Positions 35,477-48,108 of a stretch of DNA of 64,000 bases are shown here, one piece after another. The notes under the pieces are model-generated. The model was not told the origin of the DNA and did not search any database. It saw only the letters and a program-made list of their open reading frames with translations. The translations under genes were made by a program, and so were the position numbers. The stretch's first letter is position 1. Each line of letters opens with the position of its first letter. Source of the stretch: Neodontobutis hainanensis (taxonomy: Eukaryota > Chordata > Actinopteri > Gobiiformes > Odontobutidae); contig JALDNG010002590.1 of assembly GCA_024349245.1 (NCBI GenBank), forward strand, positions 49,215 through 113,214. The letters run 5' to 3'.

Positions 35477-37505
35477 ATATGACTCTGTAGATATGAATAA
35501 TTTCCACACTGTGTTGAATGTGACTCTGTAGATATGAATCATTTCCACACTGTGTTGAATGTGACTCTGTAGATATGAATCATTTCCACACTGTGTTGAA
35601 TGTGACTCTGTAGATATGAATAATTTCTACTCTGTGTTGAATGTGACTCTGTAGATATGAATCATTTCCACACTGTGTTGAATGTGACTCTGTAGATATG
35701 AATCATTTCCACACTGTGTTGAATGTGACTCTGTAGATATGAATCATTTCCACACTGTGTTGAATGTGACTCTGTAGATATGAATAATTTCCACACTGTG
35801 TTGAATGTGACTCTGTAGATATGAATAATTTCCACACTGTGTTGAATGTGACTCTGTAGATATGAATCATTTCCACACTGTGTTGAATGTGACTCTGTAG
35901 ATATGAATCATTTCCACACTGTGTTGAATGTGACTCTGTAGATATGAATAATTTCCACACTGTGTTGAATGTGACTCTGTAGATATGAATAATTTCCACA
36001 CTGTGTTGAATGTGACTCTGTAGATATGAATAATTTCCACACTGTGTTGAATGTGACTCTGTAGATATGAATAATTTCCACACTGTGTTGAATGTGACTC
36101 TGTAGATATGAATCATTTCCACACTGTGTTGAATGTGACTCTGTAGATATGAATCATTTCCACACTGTGTTGAATGTGACTCTGTAGATATGAATCATTT
36201 CCACACTGTGTTGAATGTGACTCTGTAGATATGAATAATTTCCACACTGTGTTGAATGTGACTCTGTAGATATGAATCATTTCCACACTGTGTTGAATGT
36301 GACTCTGTAGATATGAATCATTTCCACACTGTGTTGAATGTGACTCTGTAGATATGAATAATTTCTACACTGTGTTGAATGTGACTCTGTAGATATGAAT
36401 CATTTCCACACTGTTGAATGTGACTCTGTAGATATGAATAATTTCCACACTGTGTTGAATGTGACTCTGTAGATATGAATAATTTCCACACTGTGTTGAA
36501 TGTGACTCTGTAGATATGAATCATTTCCACACTGTGTTGAATGTGACTCTGTAGATATGAATCATTTCCACACTGTGTTGAATGTGACTCTGTAGATATG
36601 AATCATTTCTACACTGTGTTGAATGTGACTCTGTAGATATGAATCATTTCCACACTGTGTTGAATGTGACTCTGTAGATATGAATCATTTCCACACTGTG
36701 TTGAATGTGACTCTGTAGATATGAATAATTTCCACACTGTGTTGAATGTGACTCTGTAGATATGAATAATTTCCACACTGTGTTGAATGTGACTCTGTAG
36801 ATATGAATCATTTCCACACTGTGTTGAATGTGACTCTGTAGATATGAATCATTTCCACACTGTGTTGAATGTGACTCTGTAGATATGAATCATTTCCACA
36901 CTGTGTTGAATGTGACTCTGTAGATATGAATCATTTCCACACTGTGTTGAATGTGACTCTGTAGATATGAATAATTTCCACACTGTGTTGAATGTGACTC
37001 TGTAGATATGAATCATTTCCACACTGTGTTGAATGTGACTCTGTAGATATGAATCATTTCCACACTGTGTTGAATGTGACTCTGTAGATATGAATCATTT
37101 CTACACTGTGTTGAATGTGACTCTGTAGATATGAATCATTTCCACACTGTTGAATGTGACTCTGTAGATATGAATAATTTCCACACTGTGTTGAATGTGA
37201 CTCTGTAGATATGAATAATTTCCACACTGTGTTGAATGTGACTCTGTAGATATGAATCATTTCCACACTGTGTTGAATGTGACTCTGTAGATATGAATCA
37301 TTTCCACACTGTGTTGAATGTGACTCTGTAGATATGAATAATTTCTACACTGTGTTGAATGTGACTCTGTAGATATGAATCATTTCCACACTGTGTTGAA
37401 TGTGACTCTGTAGATATGAATCATTTCCACACTATGTTGAATGTGACTCTGTAGATATGAATAATTTCTACACTGTGTTGAATGTGACTCTGTAGATATG
37501 AATTA
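35477..37505. repeat. 41-bp minisatellite, copy 2 (about 49 units)
   Basis: Same unit as 8,929-10,545 but longer and more uniform. The pair of shortened units (CACTGTTGAATG, near 36,412 and 37,148) about 736 bases apart marks an internal duplication of about 18 units. Confidence 0.95.
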
Positions 37506-37918
37506 AATGAACTATGAAGGACTCCAGCAGCTTCTGAGCTCAAAGAAATGATCAGGTGAGCTTTAATTCTAGCTTCAGGAGCTGCTGCAGAAGAAAGGGC
37601 CCAGACCAGAGCAAAAAGGGAAAAAAGAAATGAGATTTTCCACACACGTCTGAAAAGGATCTATACAAACTAGTTTTTGTCCAGTCCTCTTTTTTTGTAT
37701 TACATCTGAGTCTTTTTAAAACTGAACATTAACATTCAGAACAGAAACAGTGCTGTGGTGGATTCAACGTCTGTCTGACAATAAAAGGTTTCTGTAAAGA
37801 CAGGACAGTGTTCCTGTTTAACCAGAACTCTTAGCTGGGTTGATGCCAACAGGATGAAATGATAACCAGGAAACTCTCCTTTTATTTAAACGCAAAGAGC
37901 TCACAAGGTAAAGAGAAC

Positions 37919-40900
37919 ATGTCTTCAGTTCAGGCAGTGACTCTTCTCTTTGTGCTTCTGTGGACGACTACAAAAGGAGAAGGTCAGTGGATTATATTTT
38001 TAAGAGAGTTTCTAAAGTTCAGTGATTTAATTTGCTAAGAATTTTTAGTACATAACTGCTGAATGTGACAGAAAAAAACTAAATATGTAGCTGAGTAAGA
38101 TCCGCTAAAACTCAGCACTCATGCTTTTATAACATTATTATATTGAATTAATGCAAATAAACGTGTTTTCATGTAGGTTTGTGTATGATCAACTCAGATC
38201 AGCTGATCATGCCACTCCCTTTTGTACCAGTCTTTTTAATGTATCGCTGTCCAGGTGAATAAAAATGTCTTTAAAACAGGCCGTTGTCTTTATCTTCGTC
38301 CTTCTGTGGATTACTACAAAAGGAGAGGGTATATTTTTTTTAATACAAAGACCTAAATAAAAAATAGGATGTTTAAATTTCAAGTGACTTCCTGAATTAC
38401 TCGACACACATTTGTTTAGAAAGAGCTGAACGAGAGTTTATAATCCCGACGACTACTATTCATCTGTAACTCAACATCTAAGAACTGCCAGAACCTGTTT
38501 AATACAAAAGCTCTGCATAAATCTGCTCAAATATCCTTTAAAGATTAGATTTATGGCTGTTGTTTCTTTAATTTGTTTTGTCTGCAATTGTCTAAACCAA
38601 TACAAAAGATATTTTTATACAAATGACCCTAAGCCCAGACCTTTATCAAGCTCCTTTTTCAAAGTGGCTTAAATAGTGCTTTGTTCAAGAATAGGTTTAA
38701 GTGCTTTAATTTACAACAATATATATATTATAATATAATGGTATAATATTCCTCCAAACTCAAGACTTTTCTCTTGAATGTGTCACATTTCTGTCGTTGT
38801 TTCATCCAAACACAGGCTGAAGTCAGTAGGACTTTCTAAAGTGGATGAATGTGAGAGGCTGGCTGTGTCAGAGACAGACACATGTAGGTCTCAGTCATTT
38901 GCATTAAATCTTTTCCTGAAAGAGAAGTCAGTCTGAACAGTTTTTCAGCTGAAGCTCATTGTTTTGTGTCATGTTTTTCAAAACAGTGAGAAGAACAACT
39001 CTTTACAAACTCTGTATGTTTCACTGAAGAAACCCTAAATGGAAAATGAAGGAAGGATTTTAAAAGAACACTTTAAGGATACAATTTTGAGACATTCTTG
39101 TTTTTGTGTTTTATTCTAGGCATTTTTATTTATTATTTGAACAAAAAATAGACAAAAAACAAATGAAATGTGTGTAACCACTCACTAATGTTCCTTATCT
39201 TGGAACTTTAATACATTCTGTCTTTTGCCAAAACTGTTGTTCATTCACATTTTTTGTGTCTAAATTGGGCTTTTGAAAGTGTTTTGACGTCAGTGTGAAT
39301 GTATTAGACCTCAACCACAGACATTTTATCACAGGTTATAGGATAATAAAGTCTTAATGATGTCTACAACTACTTCTGAACAAAGACTATTGATTATTTA
39401 TCTCTGATGTTTCTCAGATGTTGAAGTGTCCTGTGTTTTCAACGAGAGCTGTGTCCTGCCCTGCAGCTTTCAGAGCGGCTCCAGACCTGTCATTTACTGG
39501 TATAAGACTCTAGAGGAGTCTTTCATCCACAGCTACTTCTACGGTCAGGACCAGGACTTATTCAAGAACCAGGACTTTAAAGACCGGACCTCTCTGTTTG
39601 TGGATCAGATCTCCAGAGGAAACGCCTCACTGCTGCTCAGAGACGTGAAGCTCCAGGATGAAGGCACATACAAGTGTTACACCAGCACAGTCAACAGTGA
39701 AGGCAAAGAGTCCTTTATCGATCTGAGAGTGAGAGGTGAGAAAAATACTATATTTTAAAAGTTTCTTCTGATGGAGCTGAGTCTTGGTGCTTTTAACTGA
39801 AGTCTTTTGTTGCAGCTTCTGTTAGTTTTGTGAACATAGAGCAGAGAGGAGATGAACTGATCTGCAGCTCCAAAGATATTTACCCAAAACCTGATGTGAG
39901 CTGGTCTCTGAGGCCTCCACCTCCTGATGTTGAGCCCAAAACATCAGTCAGTGTCTCAGAGAAGGGTCTTTACTCCATCTTCAGCTCTGTCACACTTTCA
40001 CACAAGCCTCCAGAGGAACACAGCTGTAACATCAGCACTGAGCACAGCTGGAGCAGCGCCACCTACAGGCTGCAGCGTGAGTACTAACATTAGTTCAACA
40101 CAAGTAAAGTGAAGGTAGGCCTGCTCAAGTCCAGATAACATTTTATAATGCACTGGGGGAAATTGACATTTTATACCTATTGATAGGTTTTTCTCAAGTG
40201 CAATTGAGCTACAGTGACAGTTTTCCTTGTGGATCAATAAAGTCTGTCTAAGTCTAAAACCAGAGTGGCCTGAATACGAGTGTTACAGAGACAGAATAAG
40301 TGAGTACCTCTAATGCCTCTCTGTAGTGGATTTAAGCACAGACTCAGGACACTGTGTCTCCAGAGCCATGTCTTTGATAAACTGTGGTTGAAACACAGAT
40401 TGATAGAATAATGGTTAGTGCAGTCACTTTAACTCATTGGACACAGAAAAATGTAGTGGTTGCAAGGAATTATGGGAAGCCATTTCCTTTCAGTAAAGAA
40501 GGAAGTGGCTAAGGATGAAAATGTAGGAGCTCCTTTAATATGGTCTTTATTTGCCAAAGATGTACAGTCAGACCTGAAATGATTCATACCCCTGGTAAAT
40601 TTTGGAATCAAAGTTATTGTTGTAGAGAATATATTTCTCAGCTTTTATTCACATTTGAACAAAAAGTGGCATGTCCAAAATATTAACCTTCTCAATAATC
40701 AATAGAAAAGCCTTCATTGGCCATTACAGCAATCGAACTATAATCAAACCTATAAATGCTGACCAGCATGTCTCCTCTGGGAATTTTGATCATTCCTTAG
40801 TGATAACCTTAGCTCTTTCAGGTGGAGGGTGTCCTTGCATCACCCTGATGGTTCTCAGGGTTGAACACAAGCTGGTGTCTCTGAGGCATGTAAATGTAAT

Positions 40901-42350
40901 GTACAAACTACTGCCATGACTTTTTTTTACTTTTTTGTTTTGTCTGTTGCTGTAGGTCACAAAATTATTTCAGGAAATGAAGTCACAGTCCCCTGCTCTG
41001 CCTCCAAGGCTTCAATAAAGAGCCTCATCTGGAAACTCAACCACAATGAGATCATTTTAACTCAGACTGGGACCAACAGAGTTTATAATGAATCCTGGAG
41101 ACAGTTTGTGGAGGAGGTCTCAGAGTCCGGCCTGACTTTAAAGAACCTGGACCCAGGTCATCAGGGAGTCTACAGCTGTGTCCTCAGCTCTGACAGAGAC
41201 ACTCTCATCAGCAGAACGGTCGTCATAAAAGCAGAAACAATTCTCAAAGGTAAAGTCTAGGTCTAGGTAAAGAAATAATTACAAGATTATCTCTGTGGAT
41301 TATTTGAATATATTTTTCTGCTGCAGATCTCTCAGGTCCACTTTCAACCACAGAATATGTTGTGCTTGGAGTCCTGCTGTTCGGTCTGTTCATCTTCATC
41401 CTAAGCTTCTTGGTCCCGTGCTGTAAACATCTAATGGTTCGTAGAAAATTGACACTAACGTTTATTCCTGTCACTCACTGTTAAGACCTGAACATTTTGA
41501 CTGATTTCTGTCAAATTTCTTTGTGTTTGGGGTTGAGTTGACACAGATTCTGACCGTGTCACTCTTAGATGTAGAAGTCTGTGGGAAAATGGCTATTTAA
41601 GTTTATAGTAAAACATTTTGTATGTCACTCAAAATGACAGTGTTCCAGTTTAACACAAGCTCAGTCTTGAGCAGCCACCACCGTTAAAATTACTGATTAT
41701 TTTTGTTGAATCAAACAGTTTAAATGAGGTTAGTTTGAGATTTGTTTGGTTCGCATTGTTTCTTCAGATTTCTTTTTGGACAAGGCTGGAGCCTGTTTAT
41801 TTTGTGACCGTTTTTCTTGTTGACTCTGGCTCAAATCTTTGAGTGCAGCTCACATCAGTTTAGTTTTTCTCATTGATTTTGACAAATGTCAGTTTTGTGG
41901 TGTGTTTCTCAAAAGAGTAAGAATTCTCCACAAATCTGCCAAAATCACTATTATTTCATAAAATATAACCAGTTTTTCAACAAAGACTTCAGTCATTTTT
42001 CAAATCTTTTCAGATCCATAGATTTTTATATATCTGCTTGCGCCCCTGGAAGTGGAAGTGTAGAAGCGTCAGACATGGATCAGACACTTTTAGTTTAAGT
42101 AGAACTGTACAAATATATCTTCTCTCACTGAACAGACTCGTGGAAACCAGCAGCCCTCTGAACTCTCACAGGTTTGATTTTTACATATCCCACCTCCTCT
42201 GTACTTGGATGAAATAATAATGTTGAACATCTGTAAATTTCTCTGGTTCTTCAGGGAAACGGTGATGATGTCACTGATACAAACACCCAGCTGCTCCCAA
42301 ACGGAGCCTGTGGTGACTGTCCCGAAGAACAAACTGCTGAAGAAACCTGA
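37919..42350 (+). CDS. Gene B': intact B7/HHLA2-like V-C-V Ig receptor
   Basis: The only receptor copy readable throughout: 392 residues. Exons: leader 37,919-37,982, IgV 39,418-39,735, IgC 39,816-40,076, third Ig 40,956-41,249, transmembrane 41,327-41,436, tail 42,136-42,171 and 42,255-42,350 (ends EEQTAEET, TGA). A second leader exon at 38,265-38,328 has the same end phase and is a possible alternative first exon. IgV has both cysteines (CVLPCSF; TYKCYTS) and a WYKT core; IgC has ELICSSKDIYPKPDVSWSL and EEHSCNIS; the third domain has VPCSASKASIKSLIW and GVYSCVLSS. Span: VVLGVLLFGLFIFILSFLV. The tail has no tyrosine motif. Known of the family: B7-like proteins at the cell surface tune T-cell activation; HHLA2-like is my best match by domain order and is not certain. 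Further small tail exons between 41,436 and 42,136 are possible. Confidence 0.72.
40130..40257 (+). repeat. Short retroelement tail in B' intron
   Basis: CTTGTGGATCAATAAAGTCTGTCTAAGTCTAA resembles the 3' tails of fish non-LTR elements. It is absent from gene B and so is specific to B'. Confidence 0.4.
40560..40900. mobile_element. Tc1/mariner-like remnant in B' intron
   Basis: TACAGTCAGACCTGAAATGA then TTCATACCCCTGGTAAATTTTG looks like the TA target and end of a Tc1-like element. The AATATTAACCTTCTCAATAATC and GGTGGAGGGTGTCCTTGCAT stretches behind it fit the inner part. The second end is missing and no transposase frame survives. Confidence 0.4.
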
Positions 42351-43397
42351 CCTTTGACCTTTGTGGAAATAGAATGGCGTGGATTTTCTATAGCACCTGT
42401 CGCTGCATTAACTAAAGCTTTATTTATTCAACTTTAAAGAACAAACAAGGAGACATTAATTACACTTGGTTTTTAAATGTTTCTGTAGACACTTTTATAT
42501 GTTCTTACGCTGAAACAGTTTACCTCAAAGTCAGTCAAACAACATGAAATGTTTAGAGGTCATGAGTTTTCAAATCAGTTTTATTCTTGATGTAAGACTT
42601 AAAAAGTTGACCACTGTCTTAAAACTTATACATTTACACATCAATGTTTTTTACATTAAACTTTTTTAAAGAACCATGTAATATAAGTAAAATTAATAAA
42701 AAAAAACATTTTAGATGACCTCTCAATCTCTATCACAAATTTACTGTAGCTTTATTCTCTTAAATATAGGCGTATTGTCTTTGGACACATTAAGGACACG
42801 TGCAGGATCTGTTTGGGGCCCCTACTGGCCAATGTTTTTACTGAGTATGTAAGATTGGTGCAAAGATGGACACGTTTCATCTCCAGCTGTGAACATGATT
42901 GGTCCAGAACAGACTTTGCACAAACAGATCTTGGTTTTATTCCATATAAACTATATTCAAACTACAGGCTCTGTTTGGCAGTCTTCATTTTCTTTTTTCT
43001 CTTTTTTTTCCTGTTACAGTCTTGCTGTGACTCTATCTGGTGTGTCATAAGGTGAGTTGAGTCTGTGACACTTATACAACAAAATGACACTCTTAAAACA
43101 AAATATTAAGTCAAACTGGGTTTAGACACAGGCACATACAAGTTTTAGTGTCTATAGTGTTAAGTGTTTCTCTTTGGATTTCCTGGAGAAGGATCAGGTG
43201 AGTGAACGCTGGTGTCTTTTACTGAACTGTTGTGTTGCTTTAATGAAGACAAACTGAACTGAAAGATTAAACCCCAAATGGAGAATGAAACAGGTAGAAT
43301 GTGGATGTGACGAGGACAGGGCAGTGCATTTGGAGTCAGACACAACTGCAGAGATGTACCACTCTTAAAACAGTGTAAAAGCACAGAAAGTGAAAGA
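42351..43397. other. 3' flank of B'
   Basis: AT-rich, with several AATAAA-like signals (e.g. near 42,695). An ISRE-like GAAAGTGAAAGA lies at 43,386-43,397 just before the hAT element. No gene is supported. Confidence 0.4.
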
Positions 43398-43405
43398 CTT
43401 TAGTC

Positions 43406-44458
43406 CTCGGGGGGCCAACTGTAGCCCGCAGGACGAAATGAAAGTGTAATGTTAGTGCACTCTGCGAGTTTTAAATGAATGGCACGTTACCACGTTGTTT
43501 GTGGAAGGTTTCTTTTGTGCTGGAAATGAACCAACCTAGCATCTCAGTGGAGGATATGGCTCCTGGGGCGGGTCCTCGACTGGGTTTGATGAAGGCAGAG
43601 AAACATTTAACAACTTTGGAGGAGCCTGTGTAACATTACAGAGCCGTCCTAAGATTACTGCTTCTTACTGTATTTGAAATGAGCATGTTTGACCTTGAGC
43701 TGGACTTTAATGTTACTGGCCTTGGATTTGGGATCATGTGGATTGTATTTTGTTTTCCCATCATTAGAAATGGGCTGATTTTGTTTGAAAGTTGACCGCC
43801 ACTATCCATGTGGATGTGTTATTGTTATAATAATTTTAATTCCTATGTTTGGAGTTACTGGGGGCTTATAGTTCTCCTCAGGTCATGTCAAATTCATGTC
43901 ATGTCCTTCGCTCTAATCCAAGCAGGAAGTAGACATAACAAGACTGAAACATGGCTTGTCACGGACTCTTGCACCTGGACCATTGTGAACGCCTCTCACT
44001 AAGACCGTCACTGTGTTGTATATAATCTCATGTCATGTTTACATCTGAGAGCAAACCTCCTGCCGTTCCCTTGTAACTGTGTCTGCTTTGCTCATCCTTG
44101 CAAGGATTAAAACTTGACCATTGCTTGTTAAATTATAATCGGTCTCCGTGTCTCTCTGGTTAAATATATGGATATAAAATATTCCTATAACAGTTATCAT
44201 GACAAATCTGTAAATTAACGCCGATGTTCTGTTGACAATATCACCGAGGGGAGTGGACATCCAATGGGGCCACTCAGCCTCATTCATGTTCTTCAATGTT
44301 CCATTTAAGTTCAGGATAGCTCAGGTTCAGAAGAACCCATTGAAGTTAAAAAACTTAATGACGTTTGAGAGGATTTAACAAAGCTTTTTTTGTGGAAGAC
44401 CTGATCAGCCTCACCTAGACTCTGCCTCCTGCGGCCCCCGAGTCATTTGAGACCCCTG
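43406..44458. mobile_element. hAT-type non-autonomous transposon with 8-bp target duplication
   Basis: Flanked on both sides by CTTTAGTC (43,398-43,405 and 44,459-44,466), the 8-bp duplication expected for hAT. The right end, read inward, is CAGGGGTCTCAAATGACTCG then GGGGCCGCAGGAGGCAGAG, a pattern I know from widespread fish hAT elements. The left end starts only at CTCGGGGGGCC and seems to lack the outer bases. No transposase is present. Confidence 0.55.
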
Positions 44459-44859
44459 CTTTAGTCAGTGTCGGCTGCTACAGGAACATCACATTTGGGA
44501 CATTAAGTTACAGCAACACTGTTCTTTTACTTGAGTAATGACGGATGATAAGAAGAGAGGAGTTAGATGGAGGACAAGATATCAGGCTTTTCCCATAACC
44601 TTCCCGGAGTTAATGTTAATGTTTCAACAGCTCCAACAGTCAGTACTTCAGGGCTACAGCCCACCTTGTCCCAGCTCTTCCTGGTATTAGTGTTCAAAAT
44701 ATTGTCTCAGGCATAAATGCATCTCACAGTGTGATGAAGAGGGCAGGGTTGTGTTTGAAACAAGGGAAACTAGAATGCCAATGAGAAGATTTCCTGCTCC
44801 TAGACACTTCCTCCTGCTCCTCCGGGGAACACTGAGGTTCACAGTTCAGCAGAAAGACA

Positions 44860-45490
44860 TAGTCCCTCCAGCGTGTCCTGTATTAGAGTTACTGATTGTT
44901 TTCCTCAATAAGGTGGAATTAAACTTTATCACACAGCGTAACGCTCTCTTTTTACTAAATACTTGCTACACAGCCCTAAGGAGCTTAGAGTTTCCTGACA
45001 GGAATTGGGAAGTCCTGGTCCCATAAAATAAAAATAAAAAACCTTATTAATCCCAGGAGGATAATTCAGTTAAACTACAAGATATTTTTGGGGTGACCGT
45101 CACGTTTGAGCAGCATGAAAGAGGAAACTCAGACGAGCAGTGGCTCAGTGGTACAGCGGTCCTCCTTCAACAGGAAGGTAGGTGGTTATCGAACAATCCT
45201 GACGACTACTATTCATCTGTAACTCAACGTCTAAGAACTGCCAGAACCTGAAAAGTTGCTGCTTAGACCGTTTTATCTTTTTCCATTTCTGTTGTGCATC
45301 ACCCAATGATCTGGTATTTACAAAAACAAATAAATCAGATCCAAACTGGGAAAGTGAAGTTCATGTCCACACGTCTGCAGTGGACGTCCTGAGGCCTGTG
45401 TCTCGTGTCTGTTTGAGGTTGACGCCTGAAAGTTTAACTCTTTTTGTCTCTTTCTGTAGTTCACTAAATAATTTCAGAAAGTGATGTGTA
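44860..45490 (+). pseudogene. Relic of a B-type receptor gene upstream of gene C
   Basis: Three pieces in the gene-B order: 44,870-45,130 matches the leader intron of B (11,550-11,850), 45,204-45,252 matches 12,690-12,745, and 45,360-45,486 matches the intron and first bases of the third Ig exon of B (17,440-17,570), where TTTCTGTAG is kept but the exon soon becomes unrecognisable. IgV and IgC are gone. It is best read as a decayed receptor copy with large internal deletions. Confidence 0.5.
45131..45200 (+). repeat. tRNA-like SINE head fragment
   Basis: CAGTGGCTCAGTGGTACAGC resembles a pol III A box, and GTGGTTATCGAACAATCC, about 45 bases on, a degraded B box. No tail is found. Confidence 0.35.
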
Positions 45491-46680
45491 TTTTAGAATA
45501 GATTTATGCATTATTCATTTTCTTTGAGAATGAACATGTTAATCTACAGAGAGTTGAATTGTGTTCTGTTTGTGCAATAATTTACAGTCACAGAGATTTG
45601 CACTTCTTATTGGCCAGATCTTCCTTTGTTTCTTTTTACAAAAGTTTACATTTGTGTGACTTAATTTTGCACTTCAATTTTATTTTCAGTAGTTATTTTT
45701 TATATGTTTTATTTCTATGTATATTATATGGCAGAGTGCAATCTACTGAGTTCAAATAAATACCAAATGTTCTAAAATACTGTATATAGAGTTTTTATTC
45801 TTCAGTTTATTTAAACATCTTTGATGTTTAAGCTCTTATTGAAAATAAAAAATAACTTCAGTTACTTTGCTGAGTAACTGAGTTACTTTTACAATGAAGT
45901 AACTGAGTTACTAACTCAGTTACTTTTTGGGAGAAGTAATTTGTAACTGTCACTAATTACTTTTTTGAAGTAAGATGACCAACACTGACATTTATCTGGA
46001 GGTGGAACTGGTGTGTTAAAGAATAAATAGTTCAGCTTGGGAAGGATTTTCATTTTTACTGATGCGAGGTCAACAGAGTCGACAGAAGGTACCGATGACC
46101 CTTTAGAGTTTCAGTTTGGTGCTACTCACGAAGAAAGGACCCAGACAAGAGCAAAAAGGAAAAAGAGAAGTGAGTTTTTGTCCAGTCCTCTTTCTCTTCT
46201 CCAAAACCACACTAACTACATCTGAGTCATTATAACTGAACATTTACAACATTCAGAACAGAAACTGTGCTGTGGTGGATTCAACTACAGTCTGTTTCTG
46301 TTTAACCACTTCAGTGGGATTGGTTTCAACATGACATTATAATTTCCCTTTTACTGTAAACCTGGAGAGGACACAAGTTAAACTCAAAATGTTGTCAAGA
46401 CAGGCAGCGACTCTTCTCTTTGTGCTTCTATGGACGACTACAAAAGGAGAAGGTAAGTTGATTTTATTTAAGATTTTATTTTGAAATGGGTTTCTAAAGT
46501 TAAATGAGTAAAATGTGATTCAGGAAGGAGTTTAACAAGGGGCTAATTTCTGATGAACTTTAGACTGATTTATATCAAAAGGTTTTATAATGAGGAGTGT
46601 TGACTGTAGTTTAGACTGTTTTACATGAACACACTCAGCTCCACAGACCGGGCCGCTCAGGAGGTGAATTTTAAAAATAA

Positions 46681-48108
46681 GACACTATTTAATGGTTTCC
46701 CAATTTTCCAATATCAGACTAACAACCGCCTCAAAGGGCTCAACAGACTGCACTAGACAACATATCCTGTCCTTAGACCCTCCATTAGGTTAATGAAAAG
46801 TAAAAAGAATAAACATCAGAAAATAATAAAATAATAAAATAAAATAAACTTGGGGAGAACGACAGAAGGAGGGGTCGACTCCCAGGAAAAACAGGCCGCT
46901 CAGTGGATGTGTCCAGGGCAGCTTTAAACACAGAAATACAGGACAGTTGAAACCAACACAGAAATAAAATGTATATAAAAAAGGAATTAAAACCAAAACA
47001 GTCCAGTGTCCACTGTGTTTGTGTGAACCCTGGGAGGAGAAAGTAAAAGAAAAACTGCTAAATAAGATAGGTGGGTGTAATGATGTAATGAGAGGTTGAG
47101 CATGTGCCTACAGCTACAACCAGTGTGAACATGTAACTACAGAAAAACACACGATTAATCAGTCTCCATACGTTTGGTGAAATAAGTATGTTTTGAGTTT
47201 GCTTTTGAAAGCCTCAACAGAGTCAGATCGCCGCACTTCCACCTGGAGCACATTCCACATCTTTATTCGAGGAAGGAATCAAAAGTCTGGCGGCTGTATT
47301 TTGGACCATTTGTCGTCTGTGAGTACATTTCCTCGGCAGTCCAGAGAATAACGCAGTAGTCCAGCCTGGATGTGACAAATGCATGAAAGAGAATTTCAGC
47401 ATCAGCTAAAGAGAGGCAGGAGGGAGTTTTGAGATATTCCTCAAGTGAAAAAGCCCAGTTTAGTGACCTCACTAATGTGCTGCTGCAGAGATAGTGTGGA
47501 GTCAAAAATGACACCGAGGTTCCTCACAGTGTTGCCGTGCTCCAACACACAGTTGTTGATTGAGACAGTAAGATTGTTGAACTTGTGACTGGCAGGACCA
47601 ATTAACAAGAGCTCTGTTTTATCCGAGTTCAAATGGAGGAAGTTTTGAGACATCCATGTTTTAATTGAAACGAGGCAGGCCTCTAGACGCATGATGTCAG
47701 TAGTATTATTCGCTTATTGGTAGATACAGCTGTGTATCATCGGCATAACAGTGGAAGTTCTGAGCTGAGATCCAGCAATAATAGTAGAGCCGATGAGTCC
47801 TCGTCCATCTGAAGGAGGAGATCTTTAGTCACTTCAACTAAAGCCATTTCAGTGGAATAAGAGGCCCTAAATGCAGACTGAAACGGCTCGAGAAGATCAT
47901 TTCCCAATAGATAGAGAAAGTCAACACAACTTTTTCAATGACTTTGGATAGGAAAAGTAAATTGGAGACAGGATGGAAATTATTCAGGCATTCAGGACCT
48001 AGAGCAAGGTTTGACCACAGCCTGTTAATAATGTTTAATTTGCCCCACAGTTGTTTAAGCCGTTTTGCTGGCAGGATATCCAGGAGGCACAAAGTTGCTT
48101 TACACAAT
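46681..48108 (-). mobile_element. Internally deleted L2 LINE fragment in intron 1 of gene C
   Basis: Minus-strand 3' part of the same family as the element at 48,441: tail block CCGCCTCAAAGGGCTCAACA, C-terminal RT pieces (47,441-47,692: MSQNFLHLNSDKTELLLIGP), and a fragment from further upstream in ORF2 (47,838-48,110), with the catalytic RT region missing in between. It ends 64 bases before the IgV acceptor of gene C. Confidence 0.75.

Noticed and set aside
8929..37505. Regular repeats that might suggest a CRISPR array
   Set aside because: Units are contiguous with no unique spacers, no Cas genes, and a eukaryotic context.
43808..44296. Short frames on both strands between B' and C
   Set aside because: They lie inside the hAT-type element and show no domain or codon pattern.
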